Source: JASLBX01 sp035762665
GTDB taxonomy: Bacteria; Actinomycetota; Actinomycetes; Jiangellales; Jiangellaceae
NCBI GenBank assembly: GCA_035762665.1
Contig: DASTNZ010000040.1
Location: 1-64,000 of the forward strand
DNA length: 64,000 nt
Direction: 5' to 3'
Position numbers and translations under genes: made by a program. The notes beneath the pieces were generated by a model. It was given only the letters and a program-made list of their open reading frames with translations. It did not search any database and was not told the origin of the DNA. Position 1 is the first letter of the stretch. Each line of letters starts with the position of its first letter. Of the stretch, positions 8,301 through 18,084 are shown piece by piece.

Positions 8301-8962
8301 CCAGTGGTGCAGACCTGTCCAACCTTCCACCCCAGCGCTTGATGGAGCCTCAGATGAACTACTACATCCCGCAGTGGGAAGAGCGCACGTCGTACGGCTT
8401 TCGGCGGATCGACCCGTACGCAAAGCTGTTCGAGGAGCGGATCATCTTCCTTGGCACACCCATCTCCGACGACGTGGCGAACGCCGTCATGGCCCAGCTG
8501 ATCTGCCTGGAGTCGATGGATCCGGACCGCGACATCGAGATCTACATCAACTCGCCGGGTGGTTCGTTCACGGCGATGACGACGATCTACGACACGATGC
8601 AGTTCATCAAGCCGGACGTCCGGACCGTGTGCATGGGCCAGGCCGCGTCGGCGGCCGCGATTCTGCTGGCCGCAGGCGCACCCGGTAAGCGGCTGGCGGT
8701 GCCGAACGCGCGGGTGCTCATCCACCAGCCGGCGTACTCGGAAGCCATTACCGGGCAGGCGAGTGACCTGGAGATCCACGCTCAGGAGATCCAGCGGATG
8801 CGGACGCTGATGGAGGAGATGATCTCCAAGCACTCCGGCCGACCGATCGAGCAGGTCCACGCCGATGTCGAGCGCGACAAGATCCTGACCACGCAGGAGG
8901 CCATCGACTACGGCATCGTCGACGCGTTCACCACCTCACGCAAGGCGTCGCTGGCCCGCTAG
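8297..8962 (+). CDS. clpP2: ATP-dependent Clp protease proteolytic subunit 2
   Basis: The 221-residue ClpP paralogue shows catalytic Ser in GQAASAAAILLAAG and His in NARVLIHQPAYSE, so both subunits keep their active sites. The N-terminal extension before YYIPQWEERTSYGF is short. It partners ClpP1 in the heteromeric protease. A hairpin at 9007-9043 separates it from clpX, so clpX probably also has its own promoter. Confidence 0.96.
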   Translation: MTSGADLSNLPPQRLMEPQMNYYIPQWEERTSYGFRRIDPYAKLFEERIIFLGTPISDDVANAVMAQLICLESMDPDRDIEIYINSPGGSFTAMTTIYDTMQFIKPDVRTVCMGQAASAAAILLAAGAPGKRLAVPNARVLIHQPAYSEAITGQASDLEIHAQEIQRMRTLMEEMISKHSGRPIEQVHADVERDKILTTQEAIDYGIVDAFTTSRKASLAR

Positions 8963-9283
8963 CGCCCACCCCGTTGAAGCCGTTCGATCACGTTCGGCAG
9001 ACGGCCCGACGTACCTCAGGCATGCAAGCCTGTAGGTACGTCGCAGTGCCGGGTGGGCGGCCCTGTCGTGCTCCGCCCGGGGATGCGCCATCCCGACCGT
9101 CGTGCAGCCGCGGTGACAGGGCGAATGTAGGTTTGCGAGGCCGCCGTTCCGCCACGCCCGGCGTGGGTCACCGCAGATTTGTCGGCGGGAGGCGGTACCG
9201 TCGAAGGGCGTGAATCAGCACGACCGCGTAGGGTTGTATCGCGACGGTCCACTAGCACCGTTGAAACGGAAGGGGCGTTCCGC
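8963..9283. other. clpP2-clpX intergenic region
   Basis: This stretch contains the terminator hairpin at 9007-9043 and, by position, the clpX promoter. No gene is supported. Confidence 0.6.
9007..9043 (+). terminator. Terminator after clpP1P2
   Basis: The arms 9007-9021 (CGACGTACCTCAGGC) and 9028-9043 pair over 14 positions with a single bulge, around a 6-nt loop. Confidence 0.65.
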
Positions 9284-10573
<1,290 letters not shown>

Positions 10574-10610
10574 ACCTCGCTCGATTGGCGTGCTTTGACG
10601 ACGGTCGAGG

Positions 10611-10658
10611 AGACGGCAGATCGACCAGCCCGGATGCGAGGCCGGTCGAACGCCGTCT
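10611..10658. terminator. Terminator between clpX and the LAL regulator
   Basis: AGACGGC at 10611 pairs with GCCGTCT ending at 10658, and a second short stem (TCGACC with GGTCGA) lies inside it. The site is between convergent genes. Confidence 0.5.
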
Positions 10659-10685
10659 GCAATGCCAGCCGGAATCGCTGAGCGG

Positions 10686-13220
10686 TTAGGAGACAATGCC
10701 GAGGCGGCGACCGGCCTCGACGGCGTCGGCCCGCGAACACACACCTAGCTTGGTGCGGATCGCCGTCACGTGATGATCGACTGTCTTGATCGAAACGTGC
10801 AGGCGGTCGGCGATGGATCGGTACGTGAGGTCGTCACCCAGCAGCCGTAGCACCTCGACCTGCCGGGCCGTCAGGCCCGCGGGGTTGGATCTGGTCGCTG
10901 CTCGCGGGCCGCGCGGCACAGATCCGAGGCCCAGCTCCACCAGGCGCCGGCGCACCATGGCTGCCCGGGGCTCGGCGCCCATCCGGTCGAGAACTGCGAG
11001 CGCCTCGAGCAGCAACTCCGGTTCGGGCGCGTCGGCAAGGGCGTCCGCCGCCTCGTACGGACGGCCTAACTCTTGCCACGCCGAAGCCGCCTGCCGGCAT
11101 TGCCCGGCCACCTGCAACGCGTATGGTTCGGCTGCTCCGACAGGTATCGAGCCAAGGTGGCCGATCCGGTGCTGCCACAACGTCGCTTCCCCGATCCACC
11201 GGCTCATTCCCGACCGCCAGACAGCAACAAGCACGGGCTCGAGTGCTATGGCGACGCCGTCGTGATCGTCGGCAAGCCACCTGAACTCAGCCTCTGCGAG
11301 CGCAGCGGGAACAACAAGCTGCGCTTCGGCCGCGGCCTGGGCTCGGCGCGACACGTCTGCGACAGTGGCGCCGGCGGACGGCTCGCCGCGGCGGGTCTGA
11401 AGTAACGCGAGTACGAGCAACGCGATGGTCGTGCTCGGCCCTTCCGGCCCGATGGCCAGGTCGGCGTCCAGCCTGGCCTCGGCCCACTTGCCTCGATCGA
11501 GATACCAGCGCGCTCGGGCAGCTCGCAAGTGACTTATCGAGCCCATCTCGTCGTGCCGGTCGACGTAGGCCAGCCCTTCGTCGAGGTAAGGCTTGGCGTC
11601 GGCGTAGCGCATGTGCAAGGTCAGCTCGTCGCCGAGGTTGACGTATGCCCGCGAGGCGGCGTGCACGTCACGTCGTTCGATGGCGGTCTGTAGCGCATCG
11701 ACGAGCGCCTTCGAGTCGTCGGGGTCCCGCTGGGCTCTCGCCGTCCCTACGGTCACCAGCAGATCGGCTGGGACCTGCCGACCGGCCTGCTCGAACAGGG
11801 TGACGGCCTTGTCGCCCCAGGCGACAGCCTCGTCCGGTCGGTGATCAAGCATGGCGAGCCGGGCCTGCACGCTGTACGCGGCGGCCAGCGGTTCATCATG
11901 GTCGCCACCGTCGAGGGCGGCGACTGCTTCGCTGGCGGCGGACTGAGCCTCGGCCCCGTGGCCCATATGCCATTCGATGTCGGCGAGCAGGAGAAGGGAA
12001 CCACTCAAGCGGGCCGGGTCGCCGGACGCCCGGCTGAGCTCCACGGCCCGGATGGCGTACCCGCGAACGTCGTGATACCGGCCGGCCAGGCAACCCGCGT
12101 GTGCCGCTGCGTCGAGTAGGTCCAGCAGGCGCTGGTCCGGGTAACGGTCGGCGTGCTCGAGAGCCCGCCGGTAGTGTTCGAACGCCTCAAGGTCGGCACC
12201 CATCGAGGATGCGCGCTGGGCGGCGATCGGTGCATATCGGACAACGGCGGCAACGCGCTCACCACGCACGGCGTGGTGAGCCAGCAGGGCAGGGTCCGCA
12301 TCACGCTCGGCCAGCGCGTCCAGGACCTGGCCATTGACTTCGCGCCGGCGTGACTCGGTCAGGCTCTGCTCGACTGACCGGCGGACCAGCTCATGCGGAA
12401 ACGCGACCCGGTCGCCGTCAACCCGGAGGACGCCCAGTCGAATCGCCTCGTCGAGCCCGTCACGGACGCCGCAGGCGTGGAGCAGCGCGACGTCGGTCGT
12501 GCCGGGAACGGCTGAAGCCACCTCGGCACAGGCCCGGGCCGCCGGTCCGAGCCGCGCGATCCTGGCCATCACCGCATCCTGGACCGACAGCGGCACGGCG
12601 GCGTCCGGGTCGGCGAGGGTCTCGGCAACGTAGAACGGGTTTCCGCCGGTCAGCTCGTACAGCTTGTCGGGATCGACGCCAGTGCCCGCGGCCAGTGAGA
12701 TTACGGCTTGCTTGGACAGCGGACCCACCGGTACCCGCCGCACATCATCGGTGGGCACGGCACCCACGGTCAGCCGGAGTGGATGGTCAGCGGGCACCTC
12801 GTCGTCGCGATAGGTGACCACGAGCAACGCACGGGTCCGGCTGATCCTCCTGCCGAGGAAGCGGATGGCGTCCAGCGTCGCCCGATCGGCCCAGTGAGCA
12901 TCCTCCACTATCGCCACGGCAGGGTGTGGGAAGGTATTGAGTTCTTCCAGTATCAAGTCGAAGAACCGGCCCACGTCGGACTGGCCGTTCAGGTGGGCGA
13001 ACATATCGCGGAACGGGCCGAGTGGACGGGGCGTAACGAGTTCGTCACACATGCCCCACACGAAGCGCGCACCGGACTGCTCGGCGAAGCGTCGGAGCAG
13101 CACTGTCTTGCCGGCCCCGGCTTCGCCGGTGACCAGCACCAGGCTGCCCTGGCCGCGAGCGGCATCCCGCTCCGCTGCTGCCAGTGCGGCCAGCTGGGTG
13201 TGCCGCTCCAACAACGCCAT
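10686..13220 (-). CDS. LAL-type LuxR family transcriptional regulator with AAA/STAND ATPase
   Basis: The 844-residue regulator has an N-terminal nucleotide-binding domain (Walker A GEAGAGKT near residue 30; Walker B around VAIVEDAHWAD). A long helical repeat region resembling TPRs (about 330-740) follows, then a C-terminal LuxR helix-turn-helix. In that helix-turn-helix, LTARQVEVLRLLGDDLTYRS starts the domain and HVSIKTVDHHVTAIRTKLG is the recognition part. Large LAL proteins sense a ligand through the ATPase/TPR part and activate nearby genes. It is transcribed away from the dipeptide transporter operon, so that operon is the obvious target. Confidence 0.9.
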   Translation of the reverse strand: MALLERHTQLAALAAAERDAARGQGSLVLVTGEAGAGKTVLLRRFAEQSGARFVWGMCDELVTPRPLGPFRDMFAHLNGQSDVGRFFDLILEELNTFPHPAVAIVEDAHWADRATLDAIRFLGRRISRTRALLVVTYRDDEVPADHPLRLTVGAVPTDDVRRVPVGPLSKQAVISLAAGTGVDPDKLYELTGGNPFYVAETLADPDAAVPLSVQDAVMARIARLGPAARACAEVASAVPGTTDVALLHACGVRDGLDEAIRLGVLRVDGDRVAFPHELVRRSVEQSLTESRRREVNGQVLDALAERDADPALLAHHAVRGERVAAVVRYAPIAAQRASSMGADLEAFEHYRRALEHADRYPDQRLLDLLDAAAHAGCLAGRYHDVRGYAIRAVELSRASGDPARLSGSLLLLADIEWHMGHGAEAQSAASEAVAALDGGDHDEPLAAAYSVQARLAMLDHRPDEAVAWGDKAVTLFEQAGRQVPADLLVTVGTARAQRDPDDSKALVDALQTAIERRDVHAASRAYVNLGDELTLHMRYADAKPYLDEGLAYVDRHDEMGSISHLRAARARWYLDRGKWAEARLDADLAIGPEGPSTTIALLVLALLQTRRGEPSAGATVADVSRRAQAAAEAQLVVPAALAEAEFRWLADDHDGVAIALEPVLVAVWRSGMSRWIGEATLWQHRIGHLGSIPVGAAEPYALQVAGQCRQAASAWQELGRPYEAADALADAPEPELLLEALAVLDRMGAEPRAAMVRRRLVELGLGSVPRGPRAATRSNPAGLTARQVEVLRLLGDDLTYRSIADRLHVSIKTVDHHVTAIRTKLGVCSRADAVEAGRRLGIVS

Positions 13221-13355
13221 TGGACTGAGCGTACGTGGGTCACGGGAGATCAGAACCCAGTGCTAGCCGAATCGTGACGGAGGCGTTACGGCTTGCTCTG
13301 GTGGGGTGACCAGCGAACAAATATGGGGTTCCGCGCCACCGAGATGGGGTGTTGA

Positions 13356-13371
13356 TCCCGACGACTCGGGA
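13356..13371. promoter_or_regulatory. Small inverted repeat in the divergent regulator/transporter promoter region
   Basis: TCCCGA-CGAC-TCGGGA lies in the 230-bp space between the LAL gene and the binding-protein gene. Two copies of ATGGGGT lie just upstream. Its position makes it a candidate operator; nothing else supports it. Confidence 0.3.
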
Positions 13372-13450
13372 CCGCAGCCATGCCTAGCGTCGATGAACCG
13401 TGCCCCGCAGGAGCGGAGTGCGTGCACGTGGCTGAGGAGGCGGAAGGTAT

Positions 13451-15067
13451 ATGACCGATAAGTGGAAGTTCGCGGCGGGCATCGCAGCGGTATCGCTGCT
13501 CGCCGCATGTGGTGGCTCCGACGACGGCGGCTCGGACGGGGGTGATTCGGACCCGCAGGAAGGGACAGCGACAGGTGGGGAGTTGCGGGCTTACCTGTCA
13601 GAGCCTGATTCGCTGGTTCCATCCGCTGCCACCGACAGTGAGTCGAACCAAGTCATTACGGAGATCTACCGGGGTTTGACGGTGAACGGGATGGACGGCG
13701 CGACGGAGCTGGCCGTTGCGGAGTCCATCGAGAGCGATGACAACATCACCTGGACCGTGCGGCTCAAGGAAGGCTACACGTTCACCAACGGCGAGCCGGT
13801 GAACGCTGACGCGTTCATCCGGGGATGGAACTACGCGGCGTACGGGCCGAATGCCCAGGACGGTGCAGGTTTCTACGAACGGATCGTCGGATTCGAAGAG
13901 GTCCAGTCCGATCCACCGCAGGCCGAGGAGCTCAGTGGGCTGACGAAGGTCGACGACTATACGTTCACGGTGGAGCTGACGGCGCCGTTCGCCGGGTTCC
14001 GGGAGGTTGTGGCGTACCAGGTCTTCGCGCCGATGGCGGAGGAGTGCCTGGCGGATATCGACGCGTGCAACGAGATGCCGATCAGCAATGGCCCGTACCG
14101 GCTGGAGAGTCCGTGGGAGCACGACGTGCAGGTCGTGCTGGCCCGGAATGAGGAGTACCCGGGTGAGGACGCCGGGTTCGCCGACCGCATCGTGTTCCGA
14201 ATCTTCGAAAGCGAGGATGCGGCGTACGCGGCCTTCCTGGGCGGCGAGCTGGACGTTATCGACCAGGTGCCGGCCGAGCGGCAGGCCGAGGCTCGAGCTC
14301 AGTACCCGGACGGGTTTTTCCAGACGCCGAACAACAGCCTCACCTACCTTGGGATCCCGGACTACGACGAGCGGTTCTCCGACGTGCGGCTGCGGCAAGC
14401 GTTCTCGCTGGCAATCGATCGGCAGGCGATCATCGACGCCGCGCTCGGTGGGACGCAGCGGCTGGCCACTGGCTGGGTGAGTCCGTTGTTCGAGGGTCAG
14501 CGCGACGATGTGTGCCTGTACTGCAACTACGACCCCGAGGAGGCCAAGCGGCTGTTCGACGAGGCCGGCGGCTGGGACGGCACGTTGGACCTGATGGCCA
14601 ACGCCGGGGCCGGCCACGAGACCTGGCTGCAGGCGCTCGGCGATCAGCTCAAGCAGAACCTCGGCATCGAGTACACGATCAACGTCGACCAGCAGTTCGC
14701 CGAGTACCTGGCCACCCTGGAGAACGAGGAGGCCATCGGCCCGTTCCGGCTGGGGTGGGGTCCGGACTACGGGCTCATGGAGACGTACCTGACCCACTTG
14801 TACGGCACCGACCAGTCGTCGAACTACTTCGGCTACTCGAACCCAGAGTTCGACGAGCTGCTGGCGCAGGGTGACTCGGCAGCCACTGTCGAGGAGGCGA
14901 TCGGCCTCTATCAGCAGGCCGAAGATGTGATCGGCGAGGACATGGTCTCGATTCCGCTCTGGTGGGGTACGCAGACCGTGCTCTTCAACCCGGACACCGT
15001 AGCCGAGCTCGCGTTCAACCCGATCGATTACGAGGACTACGGAAAGACGGCGCTGAAGCAGAACTGA
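13451..15067 (+). CDS. Peptide/nickel-type ABC transporter substrate-binding lipoprotein
   Basis: This 538-residue family 5 solute-binding protein has a lipobox (SLLAACGG) with the lipidated Cys at about residue 20, followed by a Gly/Ser/Asp linker. The body has DppA/OppA features: GELRAYLSEPDSLVPSA near the start, LKEGYTFTNGEPVNADAFI, VRLRQAFSLAIDRQAIID and a C-terminal segment around SNYFGYSNPEFDELL. GAGGAGG precedes the ATG. It binds peptides or similar ligands outside the membrane and hands them to the two permeases downstream. Confidence 0.93.
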   Translation: MTDKWKFAAGIAAVSLLAACGGSDDGGSDGGDSDPQEGTATGGELRAYLSEPDSLVPSAATDSESNQVITEIYRGLTVNGMDGATELAVAESIESDDNITWTVRLKEGYTFTNGEPVNADAFIRGWNYAAYGPNAQDGAGFYERIVGFEEVQSDPPQAEELSGLTKVDDYTFTVELTAPFAGFREVVAYQVFAPMAEECLADIDACNEMPISNGPYRLESPWEHDVQVVLARNEEYPGEDAGFADRIVFRIFESEDAAYAAFLGGELDVIDQVPAERQAEARAQYPDGFFQTPNNSLTYLGIPDYDERFSDVRLRQAFSLAIDRQAIIDAALGGTQRLATGWVSPLFEGQRDDVCLYCNYDPEEAKRLFDEAGGWDGTLDLMANAGAGHETWLQALGDQLKQNLGIEYTINVDQQFAEYLATLENEEAIGPFRLGWGPDYGLMETYLTHLYGTDQSSNYFGYSNPEFDELLAQGDSAATVEEAIGLYQQAEDVIGEDMVSIPLWWGTQTVLFNPDTVAELAFNPIDYEDYGKTALKQN

Positions 15068-15153
15068 GCCGGTCAACCGGCAGCCGGCGGTGGCGGCTCT
15101 TGGGGTCCGCCGTCCACCGCCGGCTCGCTCAGCCGACGAAGAAGGGCTAGTTC

Positions 15154-16164
15154 GTGGGGCGTTATGTCATCAGGCGGTTGCTGCAGTTCCTCCCGACCGT
15201 GTTAGGTGCGCTGTTCTTGCTGCACTACCTCACCTCGGTCGCCATTCAGCTCACCGGCAACCCGGTCCGTGCGCTGTTCGGTGACCGGATGCCGCCGGAG
15301 TCGGTGCTGCAGAATCTGACGGAGCGCCTCGGTCTTGGTGATCCGTGCTTGGAGCAGGCTTTCAGCCCCTGCCTGAGCTTGTTCGGGCAACGGCTGGAGT
15401 CGATCTTTCTGCACTTCGATTTCGGAACCAACTTCAACGAGCGACCGGTGATCGACATCGTCGCCGACGCCATGCCCTACACCATCCGATTGACGCTGAT
15501 CGCGATCACATTTGAGCTCATCGTCGGCATCGCGGCAGGGGTACTGGCGGGGTTGCGGAATGGCGGCTTCTGGGACTACCTGCTGAAGATCTCCACCGTC
15601 CTGGTGATCGCCGTACCGGTCATCGTCCTCGGCGTGATCATCCGCGATTTCCTCAACGTCGGCTTCGGCAACTGGCTGCGCAGTCTCGACGCTGTGCCGG
15701 ACATCATCTCTCGGGGCGTGTTCGCACCGACCTGGACGCCGGCGTACCCGTGGGCCAGCCTGGTCATTCCCGGTCTAGTGCTCGGCTCGTTAACGCTGGC
15801 CACTACCGCGCGGCTGACCCGGTCGAGCCTGCTGGAGAACGTGCGTTCCGACTACGTGCGCACCGCTTCGGCCAAGGGACTGGGTCGGCGGCGCGTTGTC
15901 GGCATCCACACGCTGCGGAACTCCCTCATCCCGGTCATCACGGTCATCGGCACTGACATTGGTGCCCTGATGGGTGGCGCGGTCGTCACTGAGGGGATCT
16001 TCAACGTGCCAGGGATCGGCCGCCAGGTGTTCGCCTCGATCTTCACCGGTGAGACGACGGTAGTGATCGGCATCGTCACTTTACTGGTGCTCGTCTACCT
16101 GGTCGCCAGCTTGATCGTCGATCTGCTGTACGCCGTCCTCGACCCAAGGATCCGTTATGACTGA
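15154..16164 (+). CDS. Dipeptide/oligopeptide-type ABC transporter permease (DppB-like)
   Basis: The 336-residue permease starts at GTG 15154. About six transmembrane segments are visible, including an N-terminal helix (FLPTVLGALFLLHYL) and the BPD_transp_1 core. The cytoplasmic coupling motif region is VRTASAKGLGRRRVVGIHTL. The 3' end overlaps the next permease by 8 bp. It forms half of the membrane channel with the downstream protein. Confidence 0.93.
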   Translation: MGRYVIRRLLQFLPTVLGALFLLHYLTSVAIQLTGNPVRALFGDRMPPESVLQNLTERLGLGDPCLEQAFSPCLSLFGQRLESIFLHFDFGTNFNERPVIDIVADAMPYTIRLTLIAITFELIVGIAAGVLAGLRNGGFWDYLLKISTVLVIAVPVIVLGVIIRDFLNVGFGNWLRSLDAVPDIISRGVFAPTWTPAYPWASLVIPGLVLGSLTLATTARLTRSSLLENVRSDYVRTASAKGLGRRRVVGIHTLRNSLIPVITVIGTDIGALMGGAVVTEGIFNVPGIGRQVFASIFTGETTVVIGIVTLLVLVYLVASLIVDLLYAVLDPRIRYD

Positions 16165-17125
16165 TCCAACCACCACAGGCGTGTCGGTCGGCACCCACGC
16201 CCCCAGCCGGCCGGGACGAGAGGCCGGGCCCGACCTCACGTCTGCTCCCTCGGGCGGCCTTCCGAGCGAGCAGCGTGAGGCGGGCCTGGCCGCTGACGCC
16301 TGGCGGCAACTCCGCCGCAAGCCCAACTTCGTGATCTCTACGGTGTTCATCCTGATCGTGACGTCGATGGCTGTCGTTCCCAGTCTCTGGACCAGCAAGG
16401 ATCCGCTGGCGTGCACTGTCAGCGGCGGACTGTCTCGAAACCCGCCGAGCGCCGAACACTGGTTCGGCACCAGCATCCTGGGCTGTGACTACTACGCTCA
16501 GGCGATTTACGGCGCGCGAACGTCCATGCTGATCGCACTGGTCGCGACCATCGGGATCACTGTCGTCGGTGGGACGATCGGCATGCTGGCCGGTTTCTTC
16601 GGAGGCTGGACCGACACGATCCTGTCCAGGGCGACCGACATATTTCTCGGCCTGCCGTTCCTACTCGGCGCAATTGTCTTCCTGACCATCCTGAAGAATC
16701 GAAACGAGTGGACACTCGCCGCCGCGCTGATCGCGCTGGGCTGGACGGTCATCGCGCGCATCATGCGGGCCAGCGTCCTGTCGTCCAAGCACCTCGACTA
16801 CGTTCAAGCGGCTCGGGCGCTCGGCGCGGGGCGGCGGCGGCTGATCGCTCGGCACATCCTCCCCAACGCCGTCGCGCCGGTGGTGGTCTACGGGACGATT
16901 GCCCTCGGTGCGTTCGTCTCGGCAGAGGCGACGTTGACCTTCCTCGGGGTGGGGCTGCAACCACCGGCCGTGTCCTGGGGTGTCATGATCGACCAGCACG
17001 ACGGGTACTACCACGAAGATCCGTGGCTGCTCGCTTTCCCCGTCGCATTCGTCGTCGGAACCGTGTTGTCCTTCGTCCTCGTTGGGGACGCGCTGCGCGA
17101 CGCCCTAGACCCTAAGCTGCGCTGA
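16157..17125 (+). CDS. Dipeptide/oligopeptide-type ABC transporter permease (DppC-like)
   Basis: The 322-residue second permease has a long cytoplasmic N-terminus (about 60 residues), an OppC-type first helix and the coupling motif YVQAARALGAGRRRLIARHI. The segment AEATLTFLGVGLQPPAVSWG is diagnostic of DppC/OppC. No ATP-binding protein of the DppD/DppF type follows; the next gene is a convergent OsmC, so the ATPase must be encoded elsewhere. Confidence 0.93.
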   Translation: MTDPTTTGVSVGTHAPSRPGREAGPDLTSAPSGGLPSEQREAGLAADAWRQLRRKPNFVISTVFILIVTSMAVVPSLWTSKDPLACTVSGGLSRNPPSAEHWFGTSILGCDYYAQAIYGARTSMLIALVATIGITVVGGTIGMLAGFFGGWTDTILSRATDIFLGLPFLLGAIVFLTILKNRNEWTLAAALIALGWTVIARIMRASVLSSKHLDYVQAARALGAGRRRLIARHILPNAVAPVVVYGTIALGAFVSAEATLTFLGVGLQPPAVSWGVMIDQHDGYYHEDPWLLAFPVAFVVGTVLSFVLVGDALRDALDPKLR

Positions 17126-17130
17126 GTGCG

Positions 17131-17547
17131 TCATTCAATCAGCGTCTTGATCGGCGTGGCGAGCTCGATGGTGCGGCTCACCGTGCACAGGCGATCATGA
17201 GACTTAGCCACCATGTCCGGCAGCACGGCCCGGGCCGCGTCGCCGGCATCGCCGTCCGGGAATCTCACTCGGAAGACGACCTCAAGGTTTTCCATCCGGT
17301 TGCCGGACTCGCCACGGATCTTGTCGCCCCTTGCCTCGACTTCGAACTCGTCGGGTTCGGCCCGTCGGCTGGTAAGCGCGTCGACGTCGGCCGCCGTGCA
17401 ACCGGAAAGAGCGGTCAGCAGCAACTCGACGGGGCTGAATCCATCGTCGCCGCCAACGGCCAATTCCATGCCGCGGGCGTTCGTGGCGACGAATCGACCG
17501 GCCCCGATGCGGCGAATCGTCACCGCGCGCTTGGTGTCGTCAGTCAT
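17131..17547 (-). CDS. OsmC/Ohr family protein
   Basis: This 138-residue protein is probably a thiol-dependent peroxidase or a related OsmC-fold protein. The two family cysteines are visible in SGCTAADVDALTSRR (about residue 50) and HDRLCTVSRT (about 121). AAGGTGG lies before the ATG. It converges on the permease gene with only 5 bp between stops. OsmC proteins reduce organic hydroperoxides, but many members have no assigned substrate. Confidence 0.87.
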   Translation of the reverse strand: MTDDTKRAVTIRRIGAGRFVATNARGMELAVGGDDGFSPVELLLTALSGCTAADVDALTSRRAEPDEFEVEARGDKIRGESGNRMENLEVVFRVRFPDGDAGDAARAVLPDMVAKSHDRLCTVSRTIELATPIKTLIE

Positions 17548-17620
17548 ACAGCCACCTTGCCACGTGCCGTTTGCAGGCCTGTTGGCTACTGGTGCCCCTC
17601 ACCCCAACGCTGCCCTCCTC

Positions 17621-18004
17621 TTATGGACCGCTGCCGTACGGCCGCGTAATGATCTCGAGGTTGTGACCGTTCGGATCCTCGAAGTACACCCCGCGCCCGC
17701 CGTCGTTCCTATTGATCTCGCCGGAACGCCGGTGAAAAGGATCGGCCCAGAACTCCAAGCCGCGTTCTTGAATCCGGCCGAAGATCACGTCGAAGTCTTC
17801 CTCGCCGACCAGGAACGCATAGTGCTGGCTTGTTATGCGTCCGGGGGATTCGAGAAAGTCAAGCGTCACGTTGTTCGCAGTCTCGACCGACATGAACGGA
17901 CCGAACGGCACCGGCTCGGGCAGGCCGAGGATCTCGGCTATGAATCGCGCGGACGCCTCGTTGTCGCGGGACGCGATGATGGTGTGGTTGAGCTGGACTG
18001 CCAT
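17621..18004 (-). CDS. VOC (glyoxalase/bleomycin resistance) family protein
   Basis: The 127-residue product carries paired beta-alpha-beta-beta-beta units. It starts at MAVQLNHTIIASRDNEASA; I chose the ATG at 18004 because AAAGGAGAGG precedes it. The C-terminal EDPNGHNLEIITRPYG is the usual VOC ending with a metal-ligand Glu, and a His in NHTII can serve as the first ligand. The substrate is unknown. It lies between the OsmC gene and a drug exporter. Confidence 0.85.
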   Translation of the reverse strand: MAVQLNHTIIASRDNEASARFIAEILGLPEPVPFGPFMSVETANNVTLDFLESPGRITSQHYAFLVGEEDFDVIFGRIQERGLEFWADPFHRRSGEINRNDGGRGVYFEDPNGHNLEIITRPYGSGP

Positions 18005-18084
18005 GACCTCTCCTTTCGTGCGCGTAGTCCCAGCGTGCCTGCTCGAGACGGTGATCACACGGTCCTGGGCCGCCCCGGGTCGGG

